From: Halorhabdus amylolytica
GTDB taxonomy: Archaea > Halobacteriota > Halobacteria > Halobacteriales > Haloarculaceae
Direction of reading: 5' to 3'
Assembly (NCBI RefSeq): GCF_004944975.1
Contig: NZ_SPQG01000001.1
Coordinates: 305,116-369,115, forward strand
Length of the DNA: 64,000 nucleotides
In this document: one piece after another, positions 1 to 8,392 of the stretch
Position numbering within the stretch: the stretch's first letter is position 1
Layout of the letters: the number at the start of each line of letters is the position of its first letter
Program-made: the position numbers and the translations under genes
The notes under the pieces: model-generated
What the model saw: only the letters and a program-made list of their open reading frames with translations
What the model was told of the DNA's origin: nothing
Databases searched by the model: none

Positions 1-1
1 C

Positions 2-124
2 GTCTTCGAACCGACCGACGACGACGCGGAGGGACAATCTCGATACGTCGTCGACGGGGATAGCGACGTCCTCGCTGCCGCCGAACAGTTCGATCGGACG
101 CTGTCGAAACAGCTCGCCGACTGA
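2..124 (+). CDS. C-terminal end of an unidentified protein (5' truncated by window edge)
   Basis: An open frame runs from the window edge to a TGA at 122-124. The last 40 residues are acidic and contain VVDGDSDVLAAAEQFD before ending KQLAD. Codon use is GC3-rich like the neighbouring genes, which supports a real gene tail. Nothing in this fragment identifies a family, and the rest lies outside the window. It is followed by a 209-base region and then the thioredoxin-like gene on the same strand. Confidence 0.6.
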   Translation, partial: VFEPTDDDAEGQSRYVVDGDSDVLAAAEQFDRTLSKQLAD

Positions 125-209
125 TCGACGAGCGATCGAAAGGGCCGGACCAGACTGTATTACCGCTGAATCAACGACTTTGTGTCTAGGGCGAGAACGT
201 CGTATCGTC

Positions 210-791
210 ATGACTGCGCTCGACTCCGAACGCGAGGCCATCGAACGCGGCGAAGTCGCACCGGCCTTCGAACTCCCCGGGACCGACGGCGAGACGCACG
301 CGCTGGCGGACCTCGACGATCACGAGGCCGTCCTGGTGGTGTTCACCTGCAATCACTGTCCGTACGCGAAGGCGAAGTTCGACCCGCTGAACGAACTGGC
401 CGCCGACTATGACGATCTGGCCGTCGTCGGGATCAATTCCAACGATAGCGAGGAGTACCCCGACGATTCCTTCGAGAAGATGGTCGAACTCGTCGAGGAC
501 GGCACCATCGCCTACGACGCCTATCTACGAGACGAGTCCCAGGAGGTCGCCCGCGCCTACGGCGCGGTCTGTACGCCGGACCCCTTCCTGCTCGAAAACG
601 ACGATGGCGAGTTCCGCCTGGCCTATCACGGCCGCATCGACGACGCGATGAGCCCCGACGAAGAGCCCGAGACCTTCGAGATGCGCGATATCGTCGAAGA
701 CCTGCTGGCCGGCGAGGAGATTACCCGGGAGTTCCGGCCCTCGCGTGGGTGTAACATCAAGTGGAAGGACGGCAGCGTCCGACCCGAGTGA
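210..791 (+). CDS. Thioredoxin-fold/AhpC-TSA-like protein (peroxiredoxin-like type)
   Basis: This 193-residue cytoplasmic protein has a thioredoxin fold of the AhpC/TSA-like class. The segment VFTCNHCPYAKAKF (about residues 45-58) carries a C-x2-C redox pair at the usual position, after a beta strand and before a helix. The C-terminus PSRGCNIKWK resembles the conserved tail of the peroxiredoxin-like-1 group, which adds a third cysteine. I chose the ATG at 210 because residues encoded upstream of it (from 180) are unlike the family and the conserved start follows it directly. The likely role is thiol-disulfide exchange or peroxide reduction; the substrate is unknown. The last 18 coding bases are repeated twice downstream. 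Family assignment is firm, function is inferred. Confidence 0.85.
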   Translation: MTALDSEREAIERGEVAPAFELPGTDGETHALADLDDHEAVLVVFTCNHCPYAKAKFDPLNELAADYDDLAVVGINSNDSEEYPDDSFEKMVELVEDGTIAYDAYLRDESQEVARAYGAVCTPDPFLLENDDGEFRLAYHGRIDDAMSPDEEPETFEMRDIVEDLLAGEEITREFRPSRGCNIKWKDGSVRPE

Positions 792-845
792 GAAAGACGG
801 CAGCGTCCGACCCGAGTAACGGTCGATGGTAGCGTCCGACCCGAG
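771..845 (+). repeat. Three copies of the gene's 3' end (18 bases)
   Basis: The sequence GGCAGCGTCCGACCCGAG occurs at 771-788 (the last codons before the stop), at 799-816, and with one change at 828-845. Start-to-start spacing is 28 and 29 bases. The second copy, read in the gene's own phase, encodes KDGSVRPE and ends in TAA, so it repeats the C-terminus together with a stop codon. It is the shortest of several such 3'-end duplications in the window. Confidence 0.9.
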
Positions 846-922
846 AAACAGTCCTTAGCTCCTGACTAGCGGCCCGGACTCACGGGACAACCGTTTTCTC
901 GCTGCCCCGCGAGTGCCAGAGC

Positions 923-1867
923 ATGGCGCAGCGGCTCCCGTACGTCCTGGTCGCTTTCGCTGTCGCGAGCGTGCTCGGTGCTCTCGTGATCGGGCGGATC
1001 GACGTACCGTGGCTGGCCACCGGAAGTGAGACCCTCCTGGTCGAGGGGCTGACGGTCGTCGCGATCCTCTCCGGGGCGCTAGGCAGCTATCGGCTCGTCC
1101 TGGGCTACCTCTCCGCCCATGCGGTCGATAAACGTCGTCGCCACGACGGCCGCAACGTTCTCCGGCTTTCCTTCGGGATCATCACGACGATCGCGACGCT
1201 GGGCGCGCTGACCGATCAGTGGGTCGGCATGCTCGTCTCGCTTGGCGTCGTCGGGTTCGCGGTCACTTTCGCCCTCCAGCAGCCGCTGTTCTCGCTGATC
1301 GGCTGGTTTTACATCCTGGTCAACCGCCCCTACCAGGTCGGCGACCGGATCGCCATCGAGGACACCCGCGGCGACGTGGTCTCGATCGGCTTCTTCGTCA
1401 CGGAAGTCTGGGAGATCGACGGCGACCTCGTTTCCACGAACCAGCCCTCGGGGCGGATCGTCACCGTCCCCAACAGCGTCGTCCTCTCCAGTCACGTCGT
1501 CAACTTCTACGGCGAGGGTGTCCCGTACGTCTGGAACGAGCTATCCATGCAGGTGGCTTACGAGACCGATCTCGAATTCGCGACGGGCGTGATGATCGAG
1601 GTCGCCGACGAGCACCTCGGCGAGGAGATGGCACGAGAGATCACGAACTATCGCGACCGCCTCGACGAGACGCCGGTCGAACTCGACGTGGTCGAGGAGC
1701 CGACGGTCAACGTCCGACAGGAGGAATCCTGGATCGAGTTGCGTCTCCGGTATCTCGTCCATCCGCGGCGGGGGACACGTGCTCGCAACGCGATGTACGA
1801 GACGATCCTCGAACGGTTCAACGACAATCCCGACCGTGTGGCCTTCCCGGTCAGTCGAAGTCGATAA
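923..1867 (+). CDS. mscS: Small-conductance mechanosensitive channel (MscS family)
   Basis: This 314-residue membrane protein opens under membrane tension and releases solutes during hypo-osmotic shock. Hydrophobic segments lie near residues 5-25, 38-58 and 80-105. They are followed by the pore-helix region (GVVGFAVTFALQQPLFSLIGW) and the typical beta-domain entry PYQVGDRIAIEDTRG. The segment TNQPSGRIVTVPNSVV is the conserved MscS middle domain, and a soluble alpha/beta C-terminal domain follows. Length is normal for the family. The ATG at 923 gives a first helix directly. It stands alone between the thioredoxin-like gene and an O-methyltransferase. Haloarchaea usually carry several MscS paralogs, so the symbol marks the family only. 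Confidence 0.9.
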   Translation: MAQRLPYVLVAFAVASVLGALVIGRIDVPWLATGSETLLVEGLTVVAILSGALGSYRLVLGYLSAHAVDKRRRHDGRNVLRLSFGIITTIATLGALTDQWVGMLVSLGVVGFAVTFALQQPLFSLIGWFYILVNRPYQVGDRIAIEDTRGDVVSIGFFVTEVWEIDGDLVSTNQPSGRIVTVPNSVVLSSHVVNFYGEGVPYVWNELSMQVAYETDLEFATGVMIEVADEHLGEEMAREITNYRDRLDETPVELDVVEEPTVNVRQEESWIELRLRYLVHPRRGTRARNAMYETILERFNDNPDRVAFPVSRSR

Positions 1868-1984
1868 GTCGCCGGTCATGACGACACACACCGGGCCGGT
1901 GATGAGAGGGACTGGGACGTTCACTACCGGGCGAACGTGAGGGTGATCGACGCCGTTTTGCCGTGTCTGACCACACTGGGACGT

Positions 1985-2647
1985 ATGCCCACAGTACCGG
2001 AGTGGATCGAACAGTACGCCACCGTCGTCGGCCCGGAGCCGGACGACGTCATCAGGGAGATGGACGAGTACGCAGAGCGGGAGGGGTTCCCGACGGTCGG
2101 CCCCGCGGTCGGCGGGTGGCTCTCTGTGCTCGCCCGCATGGTCGACGCCGAGCGTGTCTTCGAGTTCGGTTCGGGGTACGGCTATTCGGCGTACTGGTTC
2201 GCTCGCGCGCTCCCGACCGACGGCGAGATCGTCCTTACCGAGATCGACGCTGACGAACTCGATCTCGCCCGGGAGTATCTCGATCGCGGCGACTTCGGGG
2301 CGACGATCCAGTACGAACACGGCGACGCCCTCGACATCGTCGAGACGTACGACGGCCCCTTCGACGTGGTACTGATCGACAACGAGAAGACCCGCTACCG
2401 GGAGGCCTTCAAGGCGGTCCGCGAGAAAATCGCACCTGGTGGGATCGTCGCCGCCGATAACGCGATCGCAGGAGGATCGATCGACGCCGACGCAGTCCGG
2501 GAACTGCTCGTGGGCGAGCGCGAGAACGCGGGCAGGGCGTCCGAAGGCATCGCCGAGTTCGTCCGGGCCGTACACGGGGATCCGCGCTTTTCGGCGTCGC
2601 TGTTGCCGGTCGGTGAGGGCGTCGTGGTGGCGACCCGGATCGAGTGA
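1985..2647 (+). CDS. SAM-dependent O-methyltransferase (class I)
   Basis: The 220-residue protein has a class I methyltransferase core. Motif I is VFEFGSGYGYSAYWFA (about residues 58-73), an acidic residue ends the second strand (VLTEIDADE), and FDVVLIDNEK is motif IV. EKIAPGGIVAADNA completes the fold. The layout matches the O-methyltransferase family of COG4122 type, which often acts on catechol-like substrates with a metal ion; the substrate here cannot be read. An in-frame GTG/ATG extension to 1937 exists, but the ATG at 1985 gives the conserved N-terminus (MPTVPEWIEQYA) and the extension does not look coding. The 3' end is duplicated downstream at 2685-2724. Confidence 0.85.
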   Translation: MPTVPEWIEQYATVVGPEPDDVIREMDEYAEREGFPTVGPAVGGWLSVLARMVDAERVFEFGSGYGYSAYWFARALPTDGEIVLTEIDADELDLAREYLDRGDFGATIQYEHGDALDIVETYDGPFDVVLIDNEKTRYREAFKAVREKIAPGGIVAADNAIAGGSIDADAVRELLVGERENAGRASEGIAEFVRAVHGDPRFSASLLPVGEGVVVATRIE

Positions 2648-2724
2648 ACGTGCCGGGCGACTTCGCACCGATCCCGACGCCCGGCGGTGAAGGCGTCGTG
2701 GTGGCGACCCGGGTCGGCTGAACG
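2611..2724 (+). repeat. Duplicated 3' end of the O-methyltransferase gene
   Basis: The 40 bases at 2611-2650, which cover the last codons, the TGA and three bases after it, recur at 2685-2724 with 4 mismatches (36/40). The second copy keeps a TGA in the same phase. Read as codons, one change is synonymous, Ile becomes Val and Glu becomes Gly before the stop. The copies are 74 bases apart. Confidence 0.9.
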
Positions 2725-2780
2725 GGGACAACCGCGTTCCGGTCGTGGGCCGATTCTCGCCGTTGAAAACTGCAGGTCAA

Positions 2781-2812
2781 TGACTTATATGGGCGGGCGG
2801 GAAACAGGAGGG
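2781..2812 (+). promoter_or_regulatory. Probable promoter and leader of cheC
   Basis: A TATA-like element, CTTATATGG, lies at about 2781-2790, roughly 42 bases before the cheC ATG at 2830. The purine-rich AGGAGG at about 2806-2811 follows it. This spacing implies a short leader rather than a leaderless message, unlike most promoters seen here. The Shine-Dalgarno-like sequence sits farther from the ATG than is optimal. Confidence 0.45.
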
Positions 2813-2829
2813 TAACGTCCAGCCCAGCC

Positions 2830-3447
2830 ATGAGTCTGATGATCGATATCCGGAAGCTCGCGTTGTTCAACAAGATGGCCAAGGAGGGTGGCAATACGGT
2901 CGCCGACCACCTCAGCCAGATGACGGGGATGGAGACCGAAATGGAGATCACCAAGATCAACTTCATCGACGTCCCCGACATCAAGACCCACGTAGGCGAC
3001 GAGAAGCAGATCGGTATCAGCATCGAACTCCAGGAGCCACCCCACGGCCACATCCTTTTCCTGCTGAACGCCGACAGTGCCAAGGATCTCGCTCGCGGGA
3101 TGATCGGCGACATGGACGGAGCCGATCCGGACCAGGAGGGGTTCACCGACATGGAGCGCTCTGCCATCCAGGAGATCGGCAACATCATGACCTCGGGGTT
3201 CATCGACGGCTGGGCGAACGTCCTCGAAACGACGATCGACATCTCGACACCGACGTTCACCTACGGTCCCGGCAGTGGCATGGTCGACGATCTGGTCGGC
3301 GATCGGGACTCCGAGATGGCGCTGATGTTCGACTCACGGGTGCAGGCACTGGACTCGAACATCGACGTGAAGGTCTACACGTTCCCGGAACTGGATGAAC
3401 TCGTCGAACTGATGGGTGCGATAGACGTCTCAGCTACGAACGGTTGA
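2830..3447 (+). CDS. cheC: CheC-family chemotaxis phosphatase
   Basis: This 205-residue protein belongs to the CheC/CheX/FliY phosphatases, which dephosphorylate CheY-P and interact with CheD. The active-site pattern [DS]-x3-E-x2-N-x22-P is present once and intact: SAIQEIGN begins it and the proline of DISTP falls exactly 22 residues after the Asn. The equivalent N-terminal helix (NKMAKEGGN) keeps E and N but lacks the leading D/S and the proline, so only one site looks active. No che or arl/fla genes are nearby. A close paralog starts at 63831. Family assignment is secure; which haloarchaeal CheC paralog it is cannot be told. Confidence 0.9.
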   Translation: MSLMIDIRKLALFNKMAKEGGNTVADHLSQMTGMETEMEITKINFIDVPDIKTHVGDEKQIGISIELQEPPHGHILFLLNADSAKDLARGMIGDMDGADPDQEGFTDMERSAIQEIGNIMTSGFIDGWANVLETTIDISTPTFTYGPGSGMVDDLVGDRDSEMALMFDSRVQALDSNIDVKVYTFPELDELVELMGAIDVSATNG

Positions 3448-3557
3448 ATTCAGGATCCGGAACTGTCTCGCTGTAGCGCCCCAACAACGAGGAACCGTAT
3501 CGTATCGAGTGGGTCGGAAAAAGACGATGTATCGAACCGTCAGAGAGCCGTGTCGAC

Positions 3558-3971
3558 TCAGGCCGTGACGGGGGACCGGACGTCGCCGATCCGCCCGCGA
3601 TCGAGGCCCTGTCGACGGAGTTGTGCCGGGGTCACGTCCACCAGGCACGGGACGACGAGATCGACGCCCAGTTCCTCGGCCGCCGTGACGATCTCTTCGG
3701 CCGGGTCGCCGTGCCGACAGTAGCCCTCGACGGCGATCCCCCGGTGCTCCCCCTCCTCGACGAGCGAGCGCAGGTGGTCCCGGCCGTCGTCCTCGAAACA
3801 GTCGATCAGTACTTCGGCGCTACTCAGGGCCGGCTCCCCGTACCGCCGGGTATCCACGACGTAGAGCGCGTGGACCGTCGCGTCCTGTCGCCGGGCGAGA
3901 TCGAACGCACGTTCGATCCGTTCGGCGGCCCGGTCTGTCCCGTCCGTCGGAATCAATATATGAGGCCCCAT
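3558..3971 (-). CDS. Universal stress protein (UspA) domain, ATP-site motif lost
   Basis: The 137-residue protein starts ILIPTDGTDRAAERIERAFDLA, the first strand and helix of a UspA fold. It continues with HALYVVDTRR and EGYCRHGDPAEEIVTAAEELGVDLVV, which fit the family closely. The region that normally reads G-x2-G-x9-G-[ST] and binds ATP is replaced by PCLVDVTPAQLRRQGLDRGRIGDVRS. ATP binding is therefore doubtful, and this may be a non-nucleotide Usp. It is convergent with cheC. The upstream region is AT-rich with TATA-like GTATATGC near 4012-4019 and a palindrome ATTATTAATAAT at 4022-4033, a possible regulator site. Confidence 0.8.
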   Translation of the reverse strand: MGPHILIPTDGTDRAAERIERAFDLARRQDATVHALYVVDTRRYGEPALSSAEVLIDCFEDDGRDHLRSLVEEGEHRGIAVEGYCRHGDPAEEIVTAAEELGVDLVVPCLVDVTPAQLRRQGLDRGRIGDVRSPVTA

Positions 3972-4099
3972 CCCTTGTTCACCATTCGTACTGTAGGTCG
4001 CGTGGGAGCATATACTTTGCGATTATTAATAATTAAGGTTTCGTGAGACAGAGCATCCGACGGTAGACCGGATCGATAGCTCCACCAGCAGTCGATCGC

Positions 4100-5137
4100 T
4101 TACGCCGCAGTCAACCGGATCGTTACCGTCGTTCCGTCCTCGGTGTCGAACGCCACCGTTCCCGCGTAGGCGTCGACGATGGTCCTGACAACCCACAGAC
4201 CGACCCCGGTTCCGTGTTCGAGTTGAGTGATCTCTGCCCCCTCGGCGAGGGGTGCGAGTTCGTGTTCCGGGATACCGGGGCCGTCGTCGCTTACGCTGAT
4301 CTCGACGTGGCCGTCGGTCTGAATGGCGGATACCAACACTGTGCCGTCGCCGTGGACGACGGCGTTCTCGACAGTCTCACGGAGGGCGTCTGCGAGCTTG
4401 TCATCGGCGCGTACCGCGACCGCCTCCGCCAGGTCAGTCTCGATCGTCGCCTCGGGATACGTCGCTGAGACATCCGTGACAACCGCATCGACCGTCTCCC
4501 GGAGATCGACGGCGCGTTCGTCGTCCGGGTCGTGGTCGATCGCGGCCTGGAAGTCACCCAGCTTCTCGTTCATTGACGCCAGCGACGTCGCCTTCCCCGC
4601 GATCGTCTGAGCCATGGAGCCGAGGCGATCGTCGCCGAGTTCCGAGGCGAGCGCCTCGGAGTTACCCAGCAACACCTGGGCGTCGTTGCGGAGGTTGTGC
4701 CGGACGATCCGGTTGAGGACGGCGAGTTTCTGTCGTTCCCGCGCCAGCTCGCCGACTCGGATCCGCCGGACGTCGGTGACGCCGATGAGGACGTGCGCCA
4801 CGGCACTCACCCCGAGTACGTTCGCGATAACCGCCGCGGGCAACGACACCGACGGACTGGCGACGGCCAACACCAGTACCAGCCCGAGGACGACGACGCC
4901 CAGGGCGTTCCAGCCGGCGACCCTGAGGACGTGTTCCGTCCGGAGCCCCTCGAAGGCGAACAGAACAGCGCCGCCAGCCACCAGGACGAGACCGACGAGG
5001 CCGCCCAGCACGACCAGCCCGAGATCGTAGATCGACGGCGAACCGGCCCGGAACGCCGCGACGACGATCGCGAAGACGGCTACCCCGGTCGCGCTCACAG
5101 AGGCACTCGCGAGAAGCCGTCTCAGATCGAAGTTCAT
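4100..5137 (-). CDS. Membrane-bound sensor histidine kinase
   Basis: The 345-residue protein begins with four hydrophobic segments (about residues 10-30, 38-60, 72-92, 98-118). The H-box RIVRHNLRNDAQVLL follows, with the phospho-acceptor His in the haloarchaeal RHNLRN form. The catalytic ATPase domain shows the N-box (LRETVENAVVHG), G1 (DDGPGIP) and G2 (GTGVGLWVV). No extracellular sensor or PAS domain is evident, so the membrane segments are the likely sensor. No response regulator is adjacent. The ATG at 5137 gives MNFDLRRLL before the first helix; the longer frame to 5191 encodes an Arg-rich stretch that looks non-coding. The signal is unknown. Confidence 0.85.
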   Translation of the reverse strand: MNFDLRRLLASASVSATGVAVFAIVVAAFRAGSPSIYDLGLVVLGGLVGLVLVAGGAVLFAFEGLRTEHVLRVAGWNALGVVVLGLVLVLAVASPSVSLPAAVIANVLGVSAVAHVLIGVTDVRRIRVGELARERQKLAVLNRIVRHNLRNDAQVLLGNSEALASELGDDRLGSMAQTIAGKATSLASMNEKLGDFQAAIDHDPDDERAVDLRETVDAVVTDVSATYPEATIETDLAEAVAVRADDKLADALRETVENAVVHGDGTVLVSAIQTDGHVEISVSDDGPGIPEHELAPLAEGAEITQLEHGTGVGLWVVRTIVDAYAGTVAFDTEDGTTVTIRLTAA

Positions 5138-5471
5138 GCGAACGGTTCGATCGGTGCCGGCAAAACGCTGGCGACGCCGACATATCCACATCTCGTCAAG
5201 CGTCGTTGAGGGATCCGTCTGAAACGGAACGGACGCGAGCTGACAGACCGGGGCGATCGATCGTCTACTCCGGAGAGTGCCAATGGATGGTGATAAAAGT
5301 CAGAAGAAGCCGATAAAACCCGAATTCTGTCATGACGAGCATCGGTAGGGTTCGGAGAGATACTTCCCACGTGTGTACTATCATAATCATTCCACAATTG
5401 ACACAAGCCAAACCCTTTTGTCCGGTCCGTCCCACCTTCATATACGGCACCAACGGGGCCGTTGATATCCA
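5138..5471. other. Divergent intergenic region between the histidine kinase and porA
   Basis: These 334 bases hold no convincing gene. The part at 5280-5420 is clearly lower in GC than its surroundings and probably contains promoter elements for both directions. The porA promoter lies at its right end. The frames that cross it have coding properties of shadows only. Confidence 0.6.
5436..5464 (+). promoter_or_regulatory. porA promoter with operator-like palindrome
   Basis: A TATA-like CATATACG lies at about 5439-5446, some 30 bases before the porA ATG at 5472. Between them sits the palindrome CAACGGGGCCGTTG (5451-5464; 6-base arms, 2-base spacer), where a repressor would overlap the transcription start. 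The Lrp-family gene downstream of porB is an obvious candidate regulator, but its own upstream palindrome has a different sequence. Confidence 0.5.
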
Positions 5472-7370
5472 ATGACAGAGCACGAACTCATCTGGCGAAT
5501 CGCGGGTGGTTCCGGTGACGGGATCGACTCGACGAGCCAGAACTTCGCGAAAGCCCTGATGCGGGCGGGGCTAAACGTATTTACACATCGACACTATCCC
5601 TCCCGCATTCGAGGTGGCCACACGTACGTGGAAGTACGAGCAAAAGACGAAGAAGTAACGTCCCGGGGCGACGGATACAACTTTCTGTTGTCGCTGGGCG
5701 ACAGCTTCGCGCGCAACCCCGCCGAAGACGCCTACTACGGCAACGAGGAACTGAAGCCCCTCTCGGAGAACCTCGACGAACTCCGTGAGGGTGGAATCAT
5801 CGTCTACGACACGGGCCTGATCGACGAGGAGGACGTCGAAGACCTGAATCTAGAGGAGCGTGCCGAGGAGAACGACTGGCACGTCTACCCGATCAACCTC
5901 CGGGAGATCGCACGCGAACACGGTCGTGACGTCATGCGGAACACGGCCGGGGTCGGCGTCACCGCCGCGTTGCTGGGGATGGATGTCTCCTATTTCGAGG
6001 AGCTCATCACCCAGAACATGTCCGGAGACATTCAGGAAGACAACCTGAAGGTCCTCGACGACGCCTTCGAGCTCGCCGAGGAGTTCGAACACACCCACGA
6101 CCTGTCAGTGCCGACGGGCGAGAACGAGCAGGAACTGGGATTGATGAACGGATCGAACGCGATCGCCTACGGGGCATTAGACGCCGGGTGTCGGTTCATC
6201 GCCGGCTATCCCATGACTCCGTGGACGGAAGTGTTCACGATCATGTCCCAGCACATGTCCGAGTTCGGCGGAATCGCCGAACAGGTCGAGGACGAGATCG
6301 CCGCCGCGGCGATGGCGCTGGGCGCGAGTCACGCCGGCGTCAAAGCGATGTCCGGCTCCTCAGGCGGCGGGTTTGCCCTCATGTCAGAACCGCTCGGCCT
6401 CGCCGAGATGACCGAGACCCCGGTCGTTCTCGTCGAGGCGATGCGGGCCGGACCGTCGACGGGCATGCCGACTAAACCCGAGCAGGGTGACCTAGAGCAC
6501 GTCCTGTATACGAGTCAGGGCGACTCCAACCGGGTCGTCTTCGCCCCCGCTGGCGTCAAGGAGGCTTACGAGCAGACGCGGCTGGCCTTCGAACTCGCCT
6601 ATGACTACCAACTCCCGGCGATCGTGGTCTACGACCAGAAGATCGAAGGGGAACTCAGGTCGGTCCCCGTCGAATTCTTCGATCGGGAACCCGATCCAGA
6701 CGTCGGGAAGGTCCTCTCCGAGGAGGAAATCAAAGAGGCAGCCCACCACGAGTCGGGCATCTTCGAACGTTTCGACCCTGACGCAGAGGATGGTGTCAGT
6801 CCGCGGACTATTCCCGGTCAGAAGGGAGGGCGCCACCTCACGTCAGGCAACGAGACCAACCCGTACGGCCATATCGACGAGGACCCGGACAACCGCGTCG
6901 CCCAGATGTCTCGCCGGATGCAGAAACTCGATCGCATCCGTGAGGACCTCGACGAGAACGAGTCGTCCAATCAGGCCTATCGCGGACCCGAGGACGCCCA
7001 GTACGGGATTATCACCTGGGGCAGCCAGCAGGGGACGGTCTTCGAGGCCGTCGACCGACTCAACGACGAGGGCCACTCGGTGAAGGCCCTCGGCGTCAGC
7101 GACCTCATGCCCTACCCCGAAGCCGAGGTCACGGAGTTCGTAGAGAGCGTCGAGGAGGCCGTCGTCGTCGAGATGAACGCAAGTGGACAGTTCAAGGGCC
7201 TCACACAGAAGGAACTCGGTCGCTTCGGCGACAAACTCTCGAGTCTCCTGAAGTACAATGGCAACCCCTTCGAGCCGGCCGAGATCGTCGAAGGCTACGA
7301 GGCCATCGTCGAAGACGAACCGGCGGTACCGGGTGATTCCACTACCTTCGTCCCAGCGGCAGGTGACTGA
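5472..7370 (+). CDS. porA: 2-oxoacid:ferredoxin oxidoreductase alpha subunit, probably pyruvate
   Basis: The 632-residue subunit is a fusion of the gamma domain (residues 1 to about 190, starting IWRIAGGSGDGIDS) and the alpha domain (from about 225, AYGALDAGCRFIAGYPMTPW). This is the two-subunit form used by haloarchaea to oxidise 2-oxoacids to acyl-CoA with ferredoxin as acceptor. The C-terminal domain with YGIITWGSQQGTVFEA follows. The haloarchaeal 2-oxoglutarate enzyme is, as I recall, shorter in both subunits, so the lengths of 632 and 311 favour the pyruvate enzyme. It is followed after 2 bases by the beta subunit. Family is certain; substrate is inferred. Confidence 0.85.
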   Translation: MTEHELIWRIAGGSGDGIDSTSQNFAKALMRAGLNVFTHRHYPSRIRGGHTYVEVRAKDEEVTSRGDGYNFLLSLGDSFARNPAEDAYYGNEELKPLSENLDELREGGIIVYDTGLIDEEDVEDLNLEERAEENDWHVYPINLREIAREHGRDVMRNTAGVGVTAALLGMDVSYFEELITQNMSGDIQEDNLKVLDDAFELAEEFEHTHDLSVPTGENEQELGLMNGSNAIAYGALDAGCRFIAGYPMTPWTEVFTIMSQHMSEFGGIAEQVEDEIAAAAMALGASHAGVKAMSGSSGGGFALMSEPLGLAEMTETPVVLVEAMRAGPSTGMPTKPEQGDLEHVLYTSQGDSNRVVFAPAGVKEAYEQTRLAFELAYDYQLPAIVVYDQKIEGELRSVPVEFFDREPDPDVGKVLSEEEIKEAAHHESGIFERFDPDAEDGVSPRTIPGQKGGRHLTSGNETNPYGHIDEDPDNRVAQMSRRMQKLDRIREDLDENESSNQAYRGPEDAQYGIITWGSQQGTVFEAVDRLNDEGHSVKALGVSDLMPYPEAEVTEFVESVEEAVVVEMNASGQFKGLTQKELGRFGDKLSSLLKYNGNPFEPAEIVEGYEAIVEDEPAVPGDSTTFVPAAGD

Positions 7371-7372
7371 CA

Positions 7373-8308
7373 ATGAGTGCATTCAGCGCAATCGGCGAGG
7401 ATCGCGAGATCGACCGCGAAGAGTTCACCCCTGGGATCGAGCCCCAGGCGACCTGGTGTCCCGGCTGTGGGGACTTCAGCGTCCTGAAGGCGCTGAAACA
7501 GGCTCTCCCGGAAGTCGGCCGCAACCCCGAAGAGGTTGCTGTGTTCACCGGCATCGGCTGTTCGGGCAAGCTCAACAGCTACCTCGACAGTTACGGGTTC
7601 CACACGATCCACGGTCGGTCGGTTCCGGTCGCCCGTGCGGCCAAGCTGGCCAACCCGGACCTGGAAGTGATCGCCGCCGGCGGTGACGGCGACGGCTACG
7701 GCATCGGTGGCAACCACTTCATCCACACTGCCCGGGAGAATCACGACATGACGTATGTCGTGTTTAACAACGAGATCTTCGGACTGACGAAGGGACAGAC
7801 GTCTCCGACCAGTCCCAAAGGTCACAAGTCAAAGACCCAGCCCCACGGCTCCGCGAAGGACCCGATCCGGCCGCTGAGTCTCGGACTCACAGCTGGCGCC
7901 TCCTATATCGCCCGGACGGCCGCGGTCAACCCCAACCAGGCGGCGGAGATTCTGGCCGAAGCGATCGAACACGACGGGTTCGCTCACGTCGACTTCCTGA
8001 CACAGTGTCCCACCTGGAACAAGGACGCCAAGTCCTACGTCCCATACACTGACGTTCAGGAATCTGACGAGTTCGACTTCGACATCACCGACCGCGAGGA
8101 GGCGGCCCAGATGATGTACGAGGTCGAGTCCAAACTCTACGAGGGCGAGGTTCTCACCGGTCGGTTCTACGTCGACGAGGATCGCCCCTCCTACACTGAA
8201 GAGAAGAAAGCCACCGGCGAGATGCCCGAGGAGCCACTCGCCGAGCGGTACTTCGACGAGGACGCCGAGTGGGAACGCAGCTACGACCTGCTCGAACACC
8301 ACACCTGA
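7373..8308 (+). CDS. porB: 2-oxoacid:ferredoxin oxidoreductase beta subunit, probably pyruvate
   Basis: The 311-residue beta subunit binds thiamine diphosphate. Near residue 29 it has TWCPGCGDFSVLKAL, whose cysteines, together with FTGIGCSGK, are expected to hold the single [4Fe-4S] cluster. The ThDP/Mg motif is GGDGDGYGIGGNHF (about residue 103), followed by NNEIFGLTKGQTSPTS. There is no separate ferredoxin-like delta domain. It starts 2 bases after porA's stop, so the two are one transcript. With porA it makes acetyl-CoA (or an acyl-CoA) in the cytoplasm and feeds electrons to ferredoxin. Confidence 0.88.
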   Translation: MSAFSAIGEDREIDREEFTPGIEPQATWCPGCGDFSVLKALKQALPEVGRNPEEVAVFTGIGCSGKLNSYLDSYGFHTIHGRSVPVARAAKLANPDLEVIAAGGDGDGYGIGGNHFIHTARENHDMTYVVFNNEIFGLTKGQTSPTSPKGHKSKTQPHGSAKDPIRPLSLGLTAGASYIARTAAVNPNQAAEILAEAIEHDGFAHVDFLTQCPTWNKDAKSYVPYTDVQESDEFDFDITDREEAAQMMYEVESKLYEGEVLTGRFYVDEDRPSYTEEKKATGEMPEEPLAERYFDEDAEWERSYDLLEHHT

Positions 8309-8362
8309 GCCCAGCGCGATCGCGAGCGACAGGAAGCGGTGAGGGCTTTCACGTTCGGAAGG

Positions 8363-8384
8363 TATTTTTCGACGTAACGAAAAA
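8363..8384 (+). promoter_or_regulatory. TATA element overlapping a palindrome before the Lrp gene
   Basis: TATTTTT at 8363-8369 is about 27 bases before the ATG at 8393, as expected for a leaderless haloarchaeal gene. It overlaps a perfect inverted repeat TTTTTCG (8365-8371) and CGAAAAA (8378-8384) with a 6-base spacer. A protein bound there would block TBP/TFB. Lrp proteins usually regulate their own genes, so this is a natural autoregulatory operator. Confidence 0.6.
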
Positions 8385-8392
8385 GTAGATCC

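Noticed and set aside
1541-2731. Long minus-strand frame (396 residues) opposite the O-methyltransferase
   Set aside because: It is Arg/Asp-rich shadow coding caused by high GC3 on the other strand, with no family features. The same holds for other long antisense frames, for example opposite acs (11579-13468) and purA (20204-21415).
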